A stretch of DNA of 64,000 bases from Enterobacteriaceae bacterium. GTDB lineage: Bacteria > Pseudomonadota > Gammaproteobacteria > Enterobacterales > Enterobacteriaceae. The stretch covers positions 124,001-188,000 of the forward strand of contig CABIZV010000002.1 in NCBI GenBank assembly GCA_902363335.1, given 5' to 3'. The notes below the pieces were generated by a model. The model searched no databases and was not told the DNA's origin. It was given only the letters and a program-made list of their open reading frames with translations. Below are positions 54,855 to 63,094 of the stretch, one piece after another. Position numbers and translations under genes: made by a program. Position 1 is the first letter of the stretch. Each line of letters starts with the position of its first letter.

Positions 54855-54880
54855 AAACGCCTCTTTTGAGGCGTTTTTTT
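54855..54880 (+). terminator. terminator of thiI
   Basis: AAACGCCTC (54855-54863), TTTT loop, GAGGCGTTT (54868-54876), continuing into a T7 run. Confidence 0.93.
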
Positions 54881-55085
54881 ATGGTGATATATATGCCGCC
54901 ATAACCGCTGTTTTATTATTTATAAAGATTATGAGTTAAATATTTAATTCATTGCTTTTATTTTTTAACATCCCCCCATTCAATAAATGAATATTTATTT
55001 TTATCCTTTTAAAGTTAAAATAAAAGTATAATCGAAAGATAATCCCCGTGTGCTTGATAAGCATGTGATTAATAAGGTTCTCTCG

Positions 55086-55901
55086 ATGAATAATAGATAT
55101 TTATTGATTCTGTTTATGGGCGCTATTTTACTTAATGGCTGTTCCAAATCCTCATCAATTGATGATAAGAAAAAAGCTGCCGCTCCGCAGCGTACTGACA
55201 TCACTTCTATGACGCAACTCTCTGAGCAGGATGTTTTCGGCAATGAGTTAACGCTGGAAATCTCGGAAGAAGATATCCACAATGCCGTGGAAGAAGCTGA
55301 AGGACAGTTTGAAGTTCCTCTGCATTCTTCCATTGTGCTGGTCAAATCGGGTTCACGAGCGCCTGATGTGATGATGCAAAAGGAAATGCAGCGCTATTAT
55401 AAGGTTTCAACATTTTCTGGCATTCCGGTTGCCAGAAAAAAACGAGCCGCTCAGCCTGCCGCTTCAGTGAAACAAGCGGTTAATGAGTTCGCTGAAAATG
55501 ATACCGAGAATAAAGGTGCGGTAATTAATGCCAATTATATGCAGGCATTAAGATATATTGCTGCGAAAGGCCGTCACAGTACCATTGTCGTTTACTGGGA
55601 TGAGATAGAATCGGCCAGATATAATTCTGCATTAAAAGAAATGGTGTGGAAAAAATACAACGGTGAAAAGACAGCAGGTTTATCTCTACGGTATTTGATT
55701 CGGTTTGTTCTAGTGGATGTCGCCAGCGGAGAGTGGTCGGCCTACTCGCCGGTTAACGCCGAATCGCTGACGATCCCATTGACGCCACCAAAAGGTCAGA
55801 AAGTTGACGCTGACGCTATTCAGCGACAGATGAACGACCTTGAAAAAACAACCTACAAAATGGTGGTGGAAGATCTAGTTGAACGCTATAGCAAAGACTG
55901 A
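55086..55901 (+). CDS. lipoprotein of unknown function
   Basis: 271 aa. Lipoprotein signal MNNRYLLILFMGAILLNGC with lipobox L-N-G-C (Cys19); the longer frame from 55050 is rejected because it would push the lipobox too deep. The mature protein begins with a Ser/Lys-rich linker, has an acidic helical region (ISEEDIHNAVEEAE) and an alpha/beta part with HSTIVVYWDEIESARYNSAL and RFVLVDVASGEWSAYSP. I do not recognise the family. Preceded by an AT-rich 200-base stretch and absent from this position in E. coli K-12. Confidence 0.8.
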   Translation: MNNRYLLILFMGAILLNGCSKSSSIDDKKKAAAPQRTDITSMTQLSEQDVFGNELTLEISEEDIHNAVEEAEGQFEVPLHSSIVLVKSGSRAPDVMMQKEMQRYYKVSTFSGIPVARKKRAAQPAASVKQAVNEFAENDTENKGAVINANYMQALRYIAAKGRHSTIVVYWDEIESARYNSALKEMVWKKYNGEKTAGLSLRYLIRFVLVDVASGEWSAYSPVNAESLTIPLTPPKGQKVDADAIQRQMNDLEKTTYKMVVEDLVERYSKD

Positions 55902-55958
55902 TGTTCAATTCTATATTGCGTGATTGGTTTCCTGTAGCGCCAGTGAAACCAACCACCA

Positions 55959-56552
55959 TTACTCCTCATAAAAATTATAAATCCCCGCCGCCATCACCAG
56001 TTGCGTCGAAACCTCATACGCCTTCTCGCGCCCCACCAGCAGTTCAATAATCTTCAGACCAAAATCAATCGCCGTACCTGGCCCCTGGCTTGTGAGCAGG
56101 TTGACGCGGGGATCCCAGACGACACGCCTGTCTTGCCACTGTTCTTCCGGGATGTGATCCTTGAGCGCCGGGAAGCCGGTCATGTTGCCATAAGGGAAAA
56201 TATTATGCGGGATAAGCACGGTGGCGGCGGCCGCGCAAATGGTGGCCACAATGCGTCCAGAGCGCTGGAACTGTTTCACGGTTTCAACCAGCAGCGTGCT
56301 GTCACGGAAATATTCCGCCCCCTTAATTCCGCCCGGGAGAATGATGATGTCAAATTCCCCGTCCGCTACTTCAACCAGAGGAGCATCGGCTAGAATTTTA
56401 ACGCCGCGCGAGCAGGTGATAGCAAGGTTGCCATCGCTTGCGACGCTGGCGGTCGTGACCTGGATACCGCCACGCACCAATAAATCAATGGTGGTCACGG
56501 CTTCCATTTCTTCGCTACCAGGTGCGAGGCAAATCAGTGCTGACGCGCTCAT
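55959..56552 (-). CDS. yajL: DJ-1/PfpI-family chaperone YajL
   Basis: 197 aa (E. coli 196). DJ-1 fold; conserved Cys in the nucleophile elbow [13 protein letters not shown] (about 106) and Glu in SEEMEAVTT. Reported in E. coli as a redox-sensitive chaperone/deglycase; the exact activity is debated. Its start lies within the 3' end of panE (38-base overlap). Confidence 0.95.
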   Translation of the reverse strand: MSASALICLAPGSEEMEAVTTIDLLVRGGIQVTTASVASDGNLAITCSRGVKILADAPLVEVADGEFDIIILPGGIKGAEYFRDSTLLVETVKQFQRSGRIVATICAAAATVLIPHNIFPYGNMTGFPALKDHIPEEQWQDRRVVWDPRVNLLTSQGPGTAIDFGLKIIELLVGREKAYEVSTQLVMAAGIYNFYEE

Positions 56553-57426
56553 ATTCACTCTCCTTACGTTTAACCAGTTCATACAGTCGGGTATTTTCAG
56601 GCACCGGAATGCCGTGCGCCCGCGCGCGTTTAAGTAGAAAACCGGTGATATAGTCGATTTCCGTATGCCGAAGTGCGCGGATGTCCTGCAACATGGAGGA
56701 GATATTTTCCGCTGTCAGTTCAATCACCTGGTTGACGTAAAATAACAGATTTTCCGGGGAGGTATGAAATCCCTCCCGCGTCATGGTCATCGCCACCTCT
56801 TCGCAGATGCGGGTAATCTGCTGCTGGTGGTGGCGTAAATCACCGTTCGGGCAGTTCATTAGCGCGGTAAGTGGGTTAATAACGCAGTTAACGGCCAGCT
56901 TACGCCACATGGCGGAATGAATGCTGTCGTGCCACGCCACGTCAGGCAGAACATTTTGCAAGGTTACTGCGAGCGCGCTGTAGTCTTCCTCATACTGCTT
57001 TGCCGGGCCGATGTGCGTGGTGCCATTAGCGACATGGACAATCACGCTACCATCGTGGCGCGCGGCCTGCGTGGTCGCGCCGAGTAAAATCGGCTGCTTG
57101 AGATCGTTAAGCTCCTGTAGCGTCCCCATACCGTTATGAATCAGCAGGATAGGCGTTGTCACCGGCAGGTGTGCGGCCAGGCTTCGCACCGCGTCAGAAA
57201 CTTGCCACGCTTTAAGCGTGACTAAAAGCAAATCACTTTGCGCCAGAAAATCGGGGTCGTTGGCGATAAGCGCCTGATTAAATATCGTGCCGTCGAGTTC
57301 AACGAGATTTACGCTACAGTAGGGCTGAGGTACGCGTAACCAGCCTTGTACTTCAAATCCTTTTTTGTGGAGTGCCGTCATCCATAATTGGCCCAGCGCG
57401 CCACATCCCAATACCGTAATTTTCAA
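56515..57426 (-). CDS. panE: 2-dehydropantoate 2-reductase
   Basis: 303 aa from a TTG at 57426 with GGGAGG five bases upstream, matching E. coli PanE (303 aa, ATG). An ATG at 57483 would add 19 residues unlike the family. NADPH-dependent reduction of ketopantoate for pantothenate synthesis. Rossmann motif [23 protein letters not shown], catalytic Lys in [16 protein letters not shown]. Confidence 0.95.
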   Translation of the reverse strand: MKITVLGCGALGQLWMTALHKKGFEVQGWLRVPQPYCSVNLVELDGTIFNQALIANDPDFLAQSDLLLVTLKAWQVSDAVRSLAAHLPVTTPILLIHNGMGTLQELNDLKQPILLGATTQAARHDGSVIVHVANGTTHIGPAKQYEEDYSALAVTLQNVLPDVAWHDSIHSAMWRKLAVNCVINPLTALMNCPNGDLRHHQQQITRICEEVAMTMTREGFHTSPENLLFYVNQVIELTAENISSMLQDIRALRHTEIDYITGFLLKRARAHGIPVPENTRLYELVKRKESEYERVSTDLPRTW

Positions 57427-57493
57427 ATAGCCTCCCGACCGTTTTATTAACACAAACGATGCTACTGGTATGTCATACTTCACGCTAACAATA

Positions 57494-57639
57494 AGAGCCT
57501 ATCCCATTAGGCTATTTTATTCGCCATTTTGGCACCGGGCAGTGCTCGAAATCCTCACGTACTACGTGTACGCTCCGGTTTCTCCGCGCTGTCCGGCACC
57601 AAACTGGCTTCAACAATTACGCCTACTGGGATAGGCTCT
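57494..57639. mobile_element. 146-bp MITE-like foldback element
   Basis: Ends are inverted: AGAGCCTATCCCATTAGG at the left and CCTACTGGGATAGGCTCT at the right (16 of 18 match). Inside, TTTGGCACCGGGCAG pairs with CTGTCCGGCACCAAA (13 of 15 with one GU), then GAAATC with GGTTTC, and a central CACGTA/TACGTG. The whole element folds into one long hairpin. No coding potential. Similar AGAGCCTATCCC-ended repeats occur in Klebsiella/Enterobacter genomes (from memory). No clear target-site duplication. Confidence 0.75.
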
Positions 57640-57763
57640 AAGTATATGCTTTATGGATTTCGAGTAATAGGAAGGTTGCTACTCACCTTCCAGGGATAAC
57701 CTGTTGAGTTATGCCGTGTTGCAGGTATTATGCAACGCAAAAGAAACTAAGGGAGGGGAAAAG

Positions 57764-58255
57764 ATGCCATCTTTCGATATTGTCTCTGAAGTTGATCTTC
57801 AGGAAGCGCGCAACGCGGTTGATAACGCGAGCCGTGAAGTTGAGTCACGCTTTGACTTTCGTGGCGTTGAAGCCACTTTTGAATTAAACGAAGCGAATAA
57901 GACGATTAAGGTACTGAGCGAATCTGACTTCCAGGTTAATCAGTTGCTGGATATTCTGCGCGCGAAGCTGCTTAAACGCGGCATTGAAGGGACGTCGCTC
58001 GACGTGCCGGAAGATTTCGTCCACAGCGGGAAAACCTGGTTTGTAGAAGCCAAGTTGAAGCAGGGGATTGAGAGTGCGGTTCAGAAGAAAATCGTTAAGC
58101 TGATTAAAGACAGCAAGCTGAAAGTCCAGGCGCAGATTCAGGGTGAAGAAATTCGCGTAACCGGTAAGGCACGCGACGATCTGCAGTCAACGATGGCGCT
58201 GGTACGCGGTGGCGATCTCGGCCAGCCGTTCCAGTTTAAAAACTTCCGCGACTAA
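57764..58255 (+). CDS. yajQ: YajQ family nucleotide-binding protein
   Basis: 163 aa, E. coli length. Two ferredoxin-like half domains; N-terminus [21 protein letters not shown]-terminus [12 protein letters not shown]. Members bind RNA or cyclic di-GMP in other species. The frame is open to 57704, but AGGGGAAAAG precedes the 57764 ATG and the family starts there. Confidence 0.97.
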   Translation: MPSFDIVSEVDLQEARNAVDNASREVESRFDFRGVEATFELNEANKTIKVLSESDFQVNQLLDILRAKLLKRGIEGTSLDVPEDFVHSGKTWFVEAKLKQGIESAVQKKIVKLIKDSKLKVQAQIQGEEIRVTGKARDDLQSTMALVRGGDLGQPFQFKNFRD

Positions 58256-58265
58256 TCGCGTAAGC

Positions 58266-58291
58266 GCTGCCCGCGAAGCTCTGCGGGCAGC
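58266..58291. terminator. hairpin between yajQ and yajR
   Basis: GCTGCCCGC (58266-58274) and GCGGGCAGC (58283-58291) form a perfect 9-bp stem in the 42-base gap between convergent genes; ATCATTTTA follows on the plus strand. Probably a shared terminator. Confidence 0.75.
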
Positions 58292-58297
58292 ATCATT

Positions 58298-59662
58298 TTA
58301 TTGAGCGGCAATCGCCTGCTCAACCTCGAAGCGGTTCGTCACCTTACTGTCGATTTTGACATAGGCGGAATGCTCTTGCGCCACCACCAATACTTCCTTC
58401 ACGCCATCCATCGCCATCAGGCGGTCGCTTAAAGCATCATTCGCATCGATGTTATCTGGAATTTCAACACGCAGACTGCTCACATACTGGGGTTCCTGCA
58501 TTGTCATCGACACCAGCAGCCAGACGGTCGCCAGTAAAGCGCCGGCGAGGAATACCGTTTGCGAATCAAACAGGCCATCAACCCAGCCACCCAGCGAACC
58601 GCCGATAGCCACGCCGAGGAACTGGCTGGTGGAGTAAATCCCCATCGCCGTACCTTTATAACCGGCCGGAGACTCCTTGCTGATAAGCGAGGGCAGCAGC
58701 GCTTCCATCAGGTTAAAGGCGAGGAAGAATATCTGTACGCCGATAACCAGTTCCCAGAACGAGTTGCCGGAACCCCACAGCACGATTTCAGCGATCAGCA
58801 GCAGGGAAATGCACAGGATAAACACGCGCTTCATGCGGCGTTTAACTTCGGCATAGATGATAAATGGCACCACCGACACAAACGACACCAGCATCGTGAT
58901 CAGATAGATTTTCCAGTGCTCGGCGGCCGCGAATCCGGCGGCTTCCAGTTGGCCCGGCAGGGCGACGAAAGTCGACATCAGCAAAATGTGCAGGCACATG
59001 ATACCGAAGTTGAGCTTCAGCAGACGCGGCTCCATCAACACCTTGCTAAAGCAGCCTTTCACCATCCCGGACTCACGGTTGAGAACGTGATTTTGACTGT
59101 CCGGTACCACCAGAATCGTTAACAAAATCCCAAGCGTTGCCAGCCCGGCAATCATCCAGAATAGCGCGTGGAGGCCAAGTTTATGAGTGATGATCGGGCC
59201 AAGCACCATCGCGATAGCGAAGGTGACGCCAAAGCTGACGCCAATAAACGCCATCGCTTTGGTTCGGTTTTGTTCGCGCGTCAGGTCGGAAAGTAGCGCC
59301 ATGACCGCCGCCGCAATGGCGCCTGAGCCTTGTAGCGCACGGCCGAGGATAATGCCCCAGATGGAATCTGATAGGGCGGCAATCACGCTGCCAAGAACGA
59401 AGATCGCCAGCCCGCCGATAATGAGCGGCTTGCGTCCAATCCGGTCAGAGACCAGCCCAAAGGGGATTTGAAAGATAGCCTGCGCCAGGCCGTAAATACC
59501 GATAGCCAGACCAATCAGCGCTTCGCTTGCGCCCTGCAACGCCATACCGTATGTGGTCAGAACCGGCAGAACCATAAACATGCCGAGCATACGCAAAGAA
59601 AATACGGTTCCTAAACCCCAGGTTGCGCGTAACTCGCTGGGCGTCATTTTGTAATCGTTCAT
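58298..59662 (-). CDS. yajR: MFS transporter YajR
   Basis: 454 aa, E. coli length. Major facilitator with 12 membrane helices (motif A FGLVSDRIGRKPLI) and a C-terminal cytoplasmic ferredoxin-like YAM domain (about 385-454: YVSSLRVEIPDNIDANDA ... YVKIDSKVTNRFEVEQAI). Substrate unknown. MNDYKMTPSE is the family start; the ATG two codons upstream is less likely. Confidence 0.97.
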   Translation of the reverse strand: MNDYKMTPSELRATWGLGTVFSLRMLGMFMVLPVLTTYGMALQGASEALIGLAIGIYGLAQAIFQIPFGLVSDRIGRKPLIIGGLAIFVLGSVIAALSDSIWGIILGRALQGSGAIAAAVMALLSDLTREQNRTKAMAFIGVSFGVTFAIAMVLGPIITHKLGLHALFWMIAGLATLGILLTILVVPDSQNHVLNRESGMVKGCFSKVLMEPRLLKLNFGIMCLHILLMSTFVALPGQLEAAGFAAAEHWKIYLITMLVSFVSVVPFIIYAEVKRRMKRVFILCISLLLIAEIVLWGSGNSFWELVIGVQIFFLAFNLMEALLPSLISKESPAGYKGTAMGIYSTSQFLGVAIGGSLGGWVDGLFDSQTVFLAGALLATVWLLVSMTMQEPQYVSSLRVEIPDNIDANDALSDRLMAMDGVKEVLVVAQEHSAYVKIDSKVTNRFEVEQAIAAQ

Positions 59663-59780
59663 TCCCACCTCAAAATAAAAGCTGGCAGTAGTGTAGTGCG
59701 GGGAGAGGGCAGGGTAAACAGACGCTTAATTAACAAATATTACATTAATGAATCATTTGTGCGAAATAGAGACAGAAAAG

Positions 59781-59808
59781 AATAATCCGGTGGCAGAGAT
59801 ACCACCGG
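59781..59808 (-). terminator. terminator of the right-edge operon
   Basis: On the minus strand CCGGTGG (59808-59802), eight-base loop, CCACCGG (59793-59787), then ATTATTCTTTTC. It lies 14 bases after the stop of the Gfo/Idh/MocA gene. Confidence 0.8.
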
Positions 59809-59822
59809 AGGAGAGTAAAGCA

Positions 59823-60842
59823 TTATGCGGCGTTCAGCGAAACACGGCGAATTGCATCGATGACTTTCAGCGATTTTAATGCATCATTTGCATCAATAAT
59901 TGGTGCGACCTCACCGCGGATAACCTGGAGAAAATGTCGCAGTTGCAGAATGAACGGATCGATAGCTTCAATATTGAGTGTTTCCTGCAATAGTGGGGCG
60001 TGCCAGCCGCATTGTTCTCCGTATCGCCACCAGCGCATTTGCGGAATGGCGAGCGCGCCCTTGCTGCCAGAAATCAGATAGCAGTTCTCCGGTGCGTGGG
60101 CGTAAACCTCGTTTTCCGCCGAGTTCATCTCCCAACTCCACGGGCTAACGCCGCAGTCGCTCAGCACCGCACTCCCCAGCGCGCCGCTGGCAAAACGGAG
60201 GTTGACCACCGCGCTATCCTCGTTGGCAAAACCACGAGTGGAGTTGCTGGTCATTGCCTGCACTTTATCAATCTCGCCAAGCAGATAGCGCAGGAGATCG
60301 ATATCGTGAACCAGATTGACCAGCAGCGGCCCGGCACCCGGCTCGCGTCGCCAGGAAACATCAAAGTAGTCATTGGGCTTTTGTAAAATCCAGTGCGCCG
60401 ACACGGCCACAATGTTGCCCAACTCGCCGCTATCAATCAGCTTTTTTGCCGCGGCTGTCAGGGCGTTATGTCGCCGATGATGGCCCACCAGTACCGGTAC
60501 ACCGTGTCTATTCGCTGCATCCACCAGATGCTGAGCGCGCTCGGCAGATTCGGCGACCGGTTTTTCGACCAGCACCGGGATACCACGCTCTACACAGGCG
60601 ATGGCACAAGGAACATGGAGGGTATTCGGCGTGGCGTTAATCACACCCTGTGGCTTTTCGTTATCCAGCATCTCATTGATATCGGCATACCATGCCACGC
60701 CAAGATCTTTTGCCAGGCTCTCCGCCTGCGTTGAGGGATCGGCCAGCGCCACAAGTTCCGCCTGCGGCGTCTGGTTAATCACGTCAATATGTTTGCGCCC
60801 GATAGCGCCCGCGCCGATAACGGCAAGACGAATACGACTCAT
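59823..60842 (-). CDS. Gfo/Idh/MocA-family dehydrogenase
   Basis: 339 aa. N-terminal NAD(P) fold with MSRIRLAVIGAGAIGRKHID, the family Lys in VLVEKPVAES, and the GHHRRHN segment; C-terminal alpha/beta substrate domain. These enzymes oxidise or reduce cyclic polyols and sugars. Its ATG overlaps the end of the MFS gene by four bases, so it is the last gene of the operon. Substrate unknown. Longer frame to 60902 rejected. Confidence 0.88.
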   Translation of the reverse strand: MSRIRLAVIGAGAIGRKHIDVINQTPQAELVALADPSTQAESLAKDLGVAWYADINEMLDNEKPQGVINATPNTLHVPCAIACVERGIPVLVEKPVAESAERAQHLVDAANRHGVPVLVGHHRRHNALTAAAKKLIDSGELGNIVAVSAHWILQKPNDYFDVSWRREPGAGPLLVNLVHDIDLLRYLLGEIDKVQAMTSNSTRGFANEDSAVVNLRFASGALGSAVLSDCGVSPWSWEMNSAENEVYAHAPENCYLISGSKGALAIPQMRWWRYGEQCGWHAPLLQETLNIEAIDPFILQLRHFLQVIRGEVAPIIDANDALKSLKVIDAIRRVSLNAA

Positions 60843-62203
60843 GATGGACTCCGCAATGTGGTGGTAACAGGCGATTGAGTGCTGCCCGGCCCCGCGGCCC
60901 AAAAACTTTTTGCGGCAAGACCGAGGACGGTTAAGGCGGCAGGAATTCCCAGGATCAGAAAGACAGATTTAAAATCGAGACCCATCGCCAGCATCTCAGC
61001 ACCGGCGAAAGCGCTGAGAATGGCACCGATTCGCCCGACACCGTGCATCCAGCTCGATCCGGTGGCGCGTGCTTGCGTTGGGTAGAAGCGTGCGGATAGC
61101 GCGTTCATTCCGGTATTCGCACCGTTAAGACAGGCCCCGCTGACCGATGCCAGCAGGCACAGCAGGGGAAAATTGACGCCAGCGTAGCCGATAGCCATGG
61201 TAAATAACCCGCCAACGGCATAGATAAGCCCCAGCGCCCGGTGTGGATTGATCTTGTCCATTAACCAACCGGCAAACAGGGAGCCGACGGTTCCTCCAGC
61301 CTGATAAATGGCGGTCATGATGGCGGCCTGGCTAACCGTTAAGCCAATCTCTTTCACCAGCGACGGTAGCCAGCTACCGAGGATATAGACCAGAAACAGC
61401 CCCATAAAATAAACCAGCCACAACATCAGCGAGCCGAGCAGGTAGTCGCGCGAGAGCACGATACGCATCGCGCCGCTTTTTATCGTCTGCTGGGGCAGAA
61501 TAAAGCTGACGTTTTCGCTGACCTGACCGGGGTAGAATCGCTCGAGTATGGCGCGGACTCTGGCGGCTGGTGCCTGCCTGATGACCAGAAAGCGAGCGGA
61601 TTCCGGCAGTTTCCAGATTAACAGGGGGGCAAAGAGCAGCGGCAGGATCCCGCCCAGCGCCATCAGTGAATGCCAGCCAAACTGCGGGATTAGCCATGAA
61701 GCGGCAAATCCGCCAACGGCCGCACCAAAGGTAAAGCCGCAGAAGATCACGGTAATAATAAATGAGCGCTGTCGCTCAGGTGCGTATTCAGAGACCAGCG
61801 TGCTCATGTTTGGCATGGCGGCGCCAAGCCCCAGGCCGGTCATAAAGCGAAAGAAAATCATCTGTTCAATATTCTGGGAAAACGCGGTGGCAATGGTCCA
61901 GAAACCGAAGAAAAAGACGCTATTGATAATGATTTTTTTACGCCCCAGCCAGTCGGCCAGCGGGCCGGAGAAGAGCGCACCCAGCGCCAGGCCAATCAGC
62001 GCGGTACTGATGACAAATCCAAGTTCATGATTGCTGACGCCCCATTCCTGTTTCAGCGTAGGGGCGATAAATCCCATGATAGCGATATCAAAACCGTCCA
62101 GCGCAATCACGCAAAAACCGAGGAAAATGACCAACTTTTGATAACGGCTGAGGGGATTGGTATTAATGAGTTCTCTGACATCCAGGCGTTGAGTCTGTGA
62201 CAT
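60839..62203 (-). CDS. MFS transporter, aromatic acid/metabolite:H+ symporter type
   Basis: 454 aa with 12 membrane helices. N-terminal DGFDIAIMGFIAPTLKQEW and motif A GPLADWLGRKKIII place it in the AAHS (PcaK/MhpT-like) group of the major facilitator superfamily, which imports aromatic or related ring acids. The frame is open to 62305 but the MSQTQRLDVRELI start has AGGAG upstream. Thirteen bases after the isomerase gene. Confidence 0.88.
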   Translation of the reverse strand: MSQTQRLDVRELINTNPLSRYQKLVIFLGFCVIALDGFDIAIMGFIAPTLKQEWGVSNHELGFVISTALIGLALGALFSGPLADWLGRKKIIINSVFFFGFWTIATAFSQNIEQMIFFRFMTGLGLGAAMPNMSTLVSEYAPERQRSFIITVIFCGFTFGAAVGGFAASWLIPQFGWHSLMALGGILPLLFAPLLIWKLPESARFLVIRQAPAARVRAILERFYPGQVSENVSFILPQQTIKSGAMRIVLSRDYLLGSLMLWLVYFMGLFLVYILGSWLPSLVKEIGLTVSQAAIMTAIYQAGGTVGSLFAGWLMDKINPHRALGLIYAVGGLFTMAIGYAGVNFPLLCLLASVSGACLNGANTGMNALSARFYPTQARATGSSWMHGVGRIGAILSAFAGAEMLAMGLDFKSVFLILGIPAALTVLGLAAKSFWAAGPGSTQSPVTTTLRSPS

Positions 62204-62216
62204 AGCGAGCTCCTGT

Positions 62217-63020
62217 TTACAGGAAAGAAAGGGCTGCGTTAAACAGCAGCTGTGCGCGTTGCTTAGCAGGCATCGCCCCCTGAATACCGGACAGCGGCAC
62301 TTCAAGTGAGACGGGTAATGTGGAGGGAAGTGCCGCCATCAAGCCGCGTAAATCCAGGCCACCTTCGCCCGGCACTTTACGCGCGCAGCGGGCCTGATAG
62401 ATAAGCTCCAGGGGATCCGTTGGCGTCTGCGCAGGTGCATCGCACAATTGCATATAGTTGAGCTGGTGCGGCGCAAGCGTTGCCAGCGTCGCCAGCGACT
62501 CACCGGCCCGCCAGAAGTGAATGGCATCGACCAGAATCCCCACATTGTTTTGTCCGCTGGCGTTAATCAGCGCCTGAGCGTCCGCGAGGGTGCGCATCTG
62601 TGTCCAGGGCATCGGCTCCAGATTCATCGTCAGACCGTAGGCTTCCCCCGCTTGCGCCAGTCGGGCAAGGTTATCCGCACTGCGGTTGAGATTGTCATCG
62701 TTACCGGCAACTAACACCTGGCGTGCTTCAAGACGCGCGGCGGTTTCCAGAAAGGGACGTAACGCCTCAAGCGTAAAGTCCGGTGTCAGGCGCACAATTT
62801 CGACATCAGACACCCGAATGCCGGTATCACGCAGCGCCGCCAGCGTTTCGCGTACCGTTAAGGTATCACCGAGCATGTCGTAATCAGGATCGTCTGGCGT
62901 GGCGGGGAGCAGGCGAAGACCCACGTGGCTATAGCCCGTCAGTGCGGCGATACGCACCTGTTCCGGTGGCGGAACGTCGAGCATGGTGAGAGCAGCGAGG
63001 GAGAGGGGACGCATATTCAT
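62217..63020 (-). CDS. sugar phosphate isomerase/epimerase-like TIM barrel
   Basis: 267 aa, AP-endonuclease-2/xylose-isomerase-like barrel. Family features: NLEPMPWTQ with the metal Glu, GILVDAIHFWRAG with Asp-His, QLCDAP and the final SLEVPL. Such proteins isomerise sugars and cyclic polyols or dehydrate ring intermediates such as dehydroshikimate; the exact reaction is not determinable. Starts MNMRPLSLA behind TGGAG; the second ATG (63014) is also possible. Confidence 0.83.
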   Translation of the reverse strand: MNMRPLSLAALTMLDVPPPEQVRIAALTGYSHVGLRLLPATPDDPDYDMLGDTLTVRETLAALRDTGIRVSDVEIVRLTPDFTLEALRPFLETAARLEARQVLVAGNDDNLNRSADNLARLAQAGEAYGLTMNLEPMPWTQMRTLADAQALINASGQNNVGILVDAIHFWRAGESLATLATLAPHQLNYMQLCDAPAQTPTDPLELIYQARCARKVPGEGGLDLRGLMAALPSTLPVSLEVPLSGIQGAMPAKQRAQLLFNAALSFL

Positions 63021-63094
63021 AAAGACTCCAGTACAGTTGCAGGTGAGGTTTTTTGTTATGTTTGGCGCCTTCCGCTGGCAAAATGCGTAAGTTT

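Noticed and set aside
57494..57639. ERIC element
   Set aside because: Similar in size and palindromic, but the ends and core do not match the ERIC consensus as I know it.
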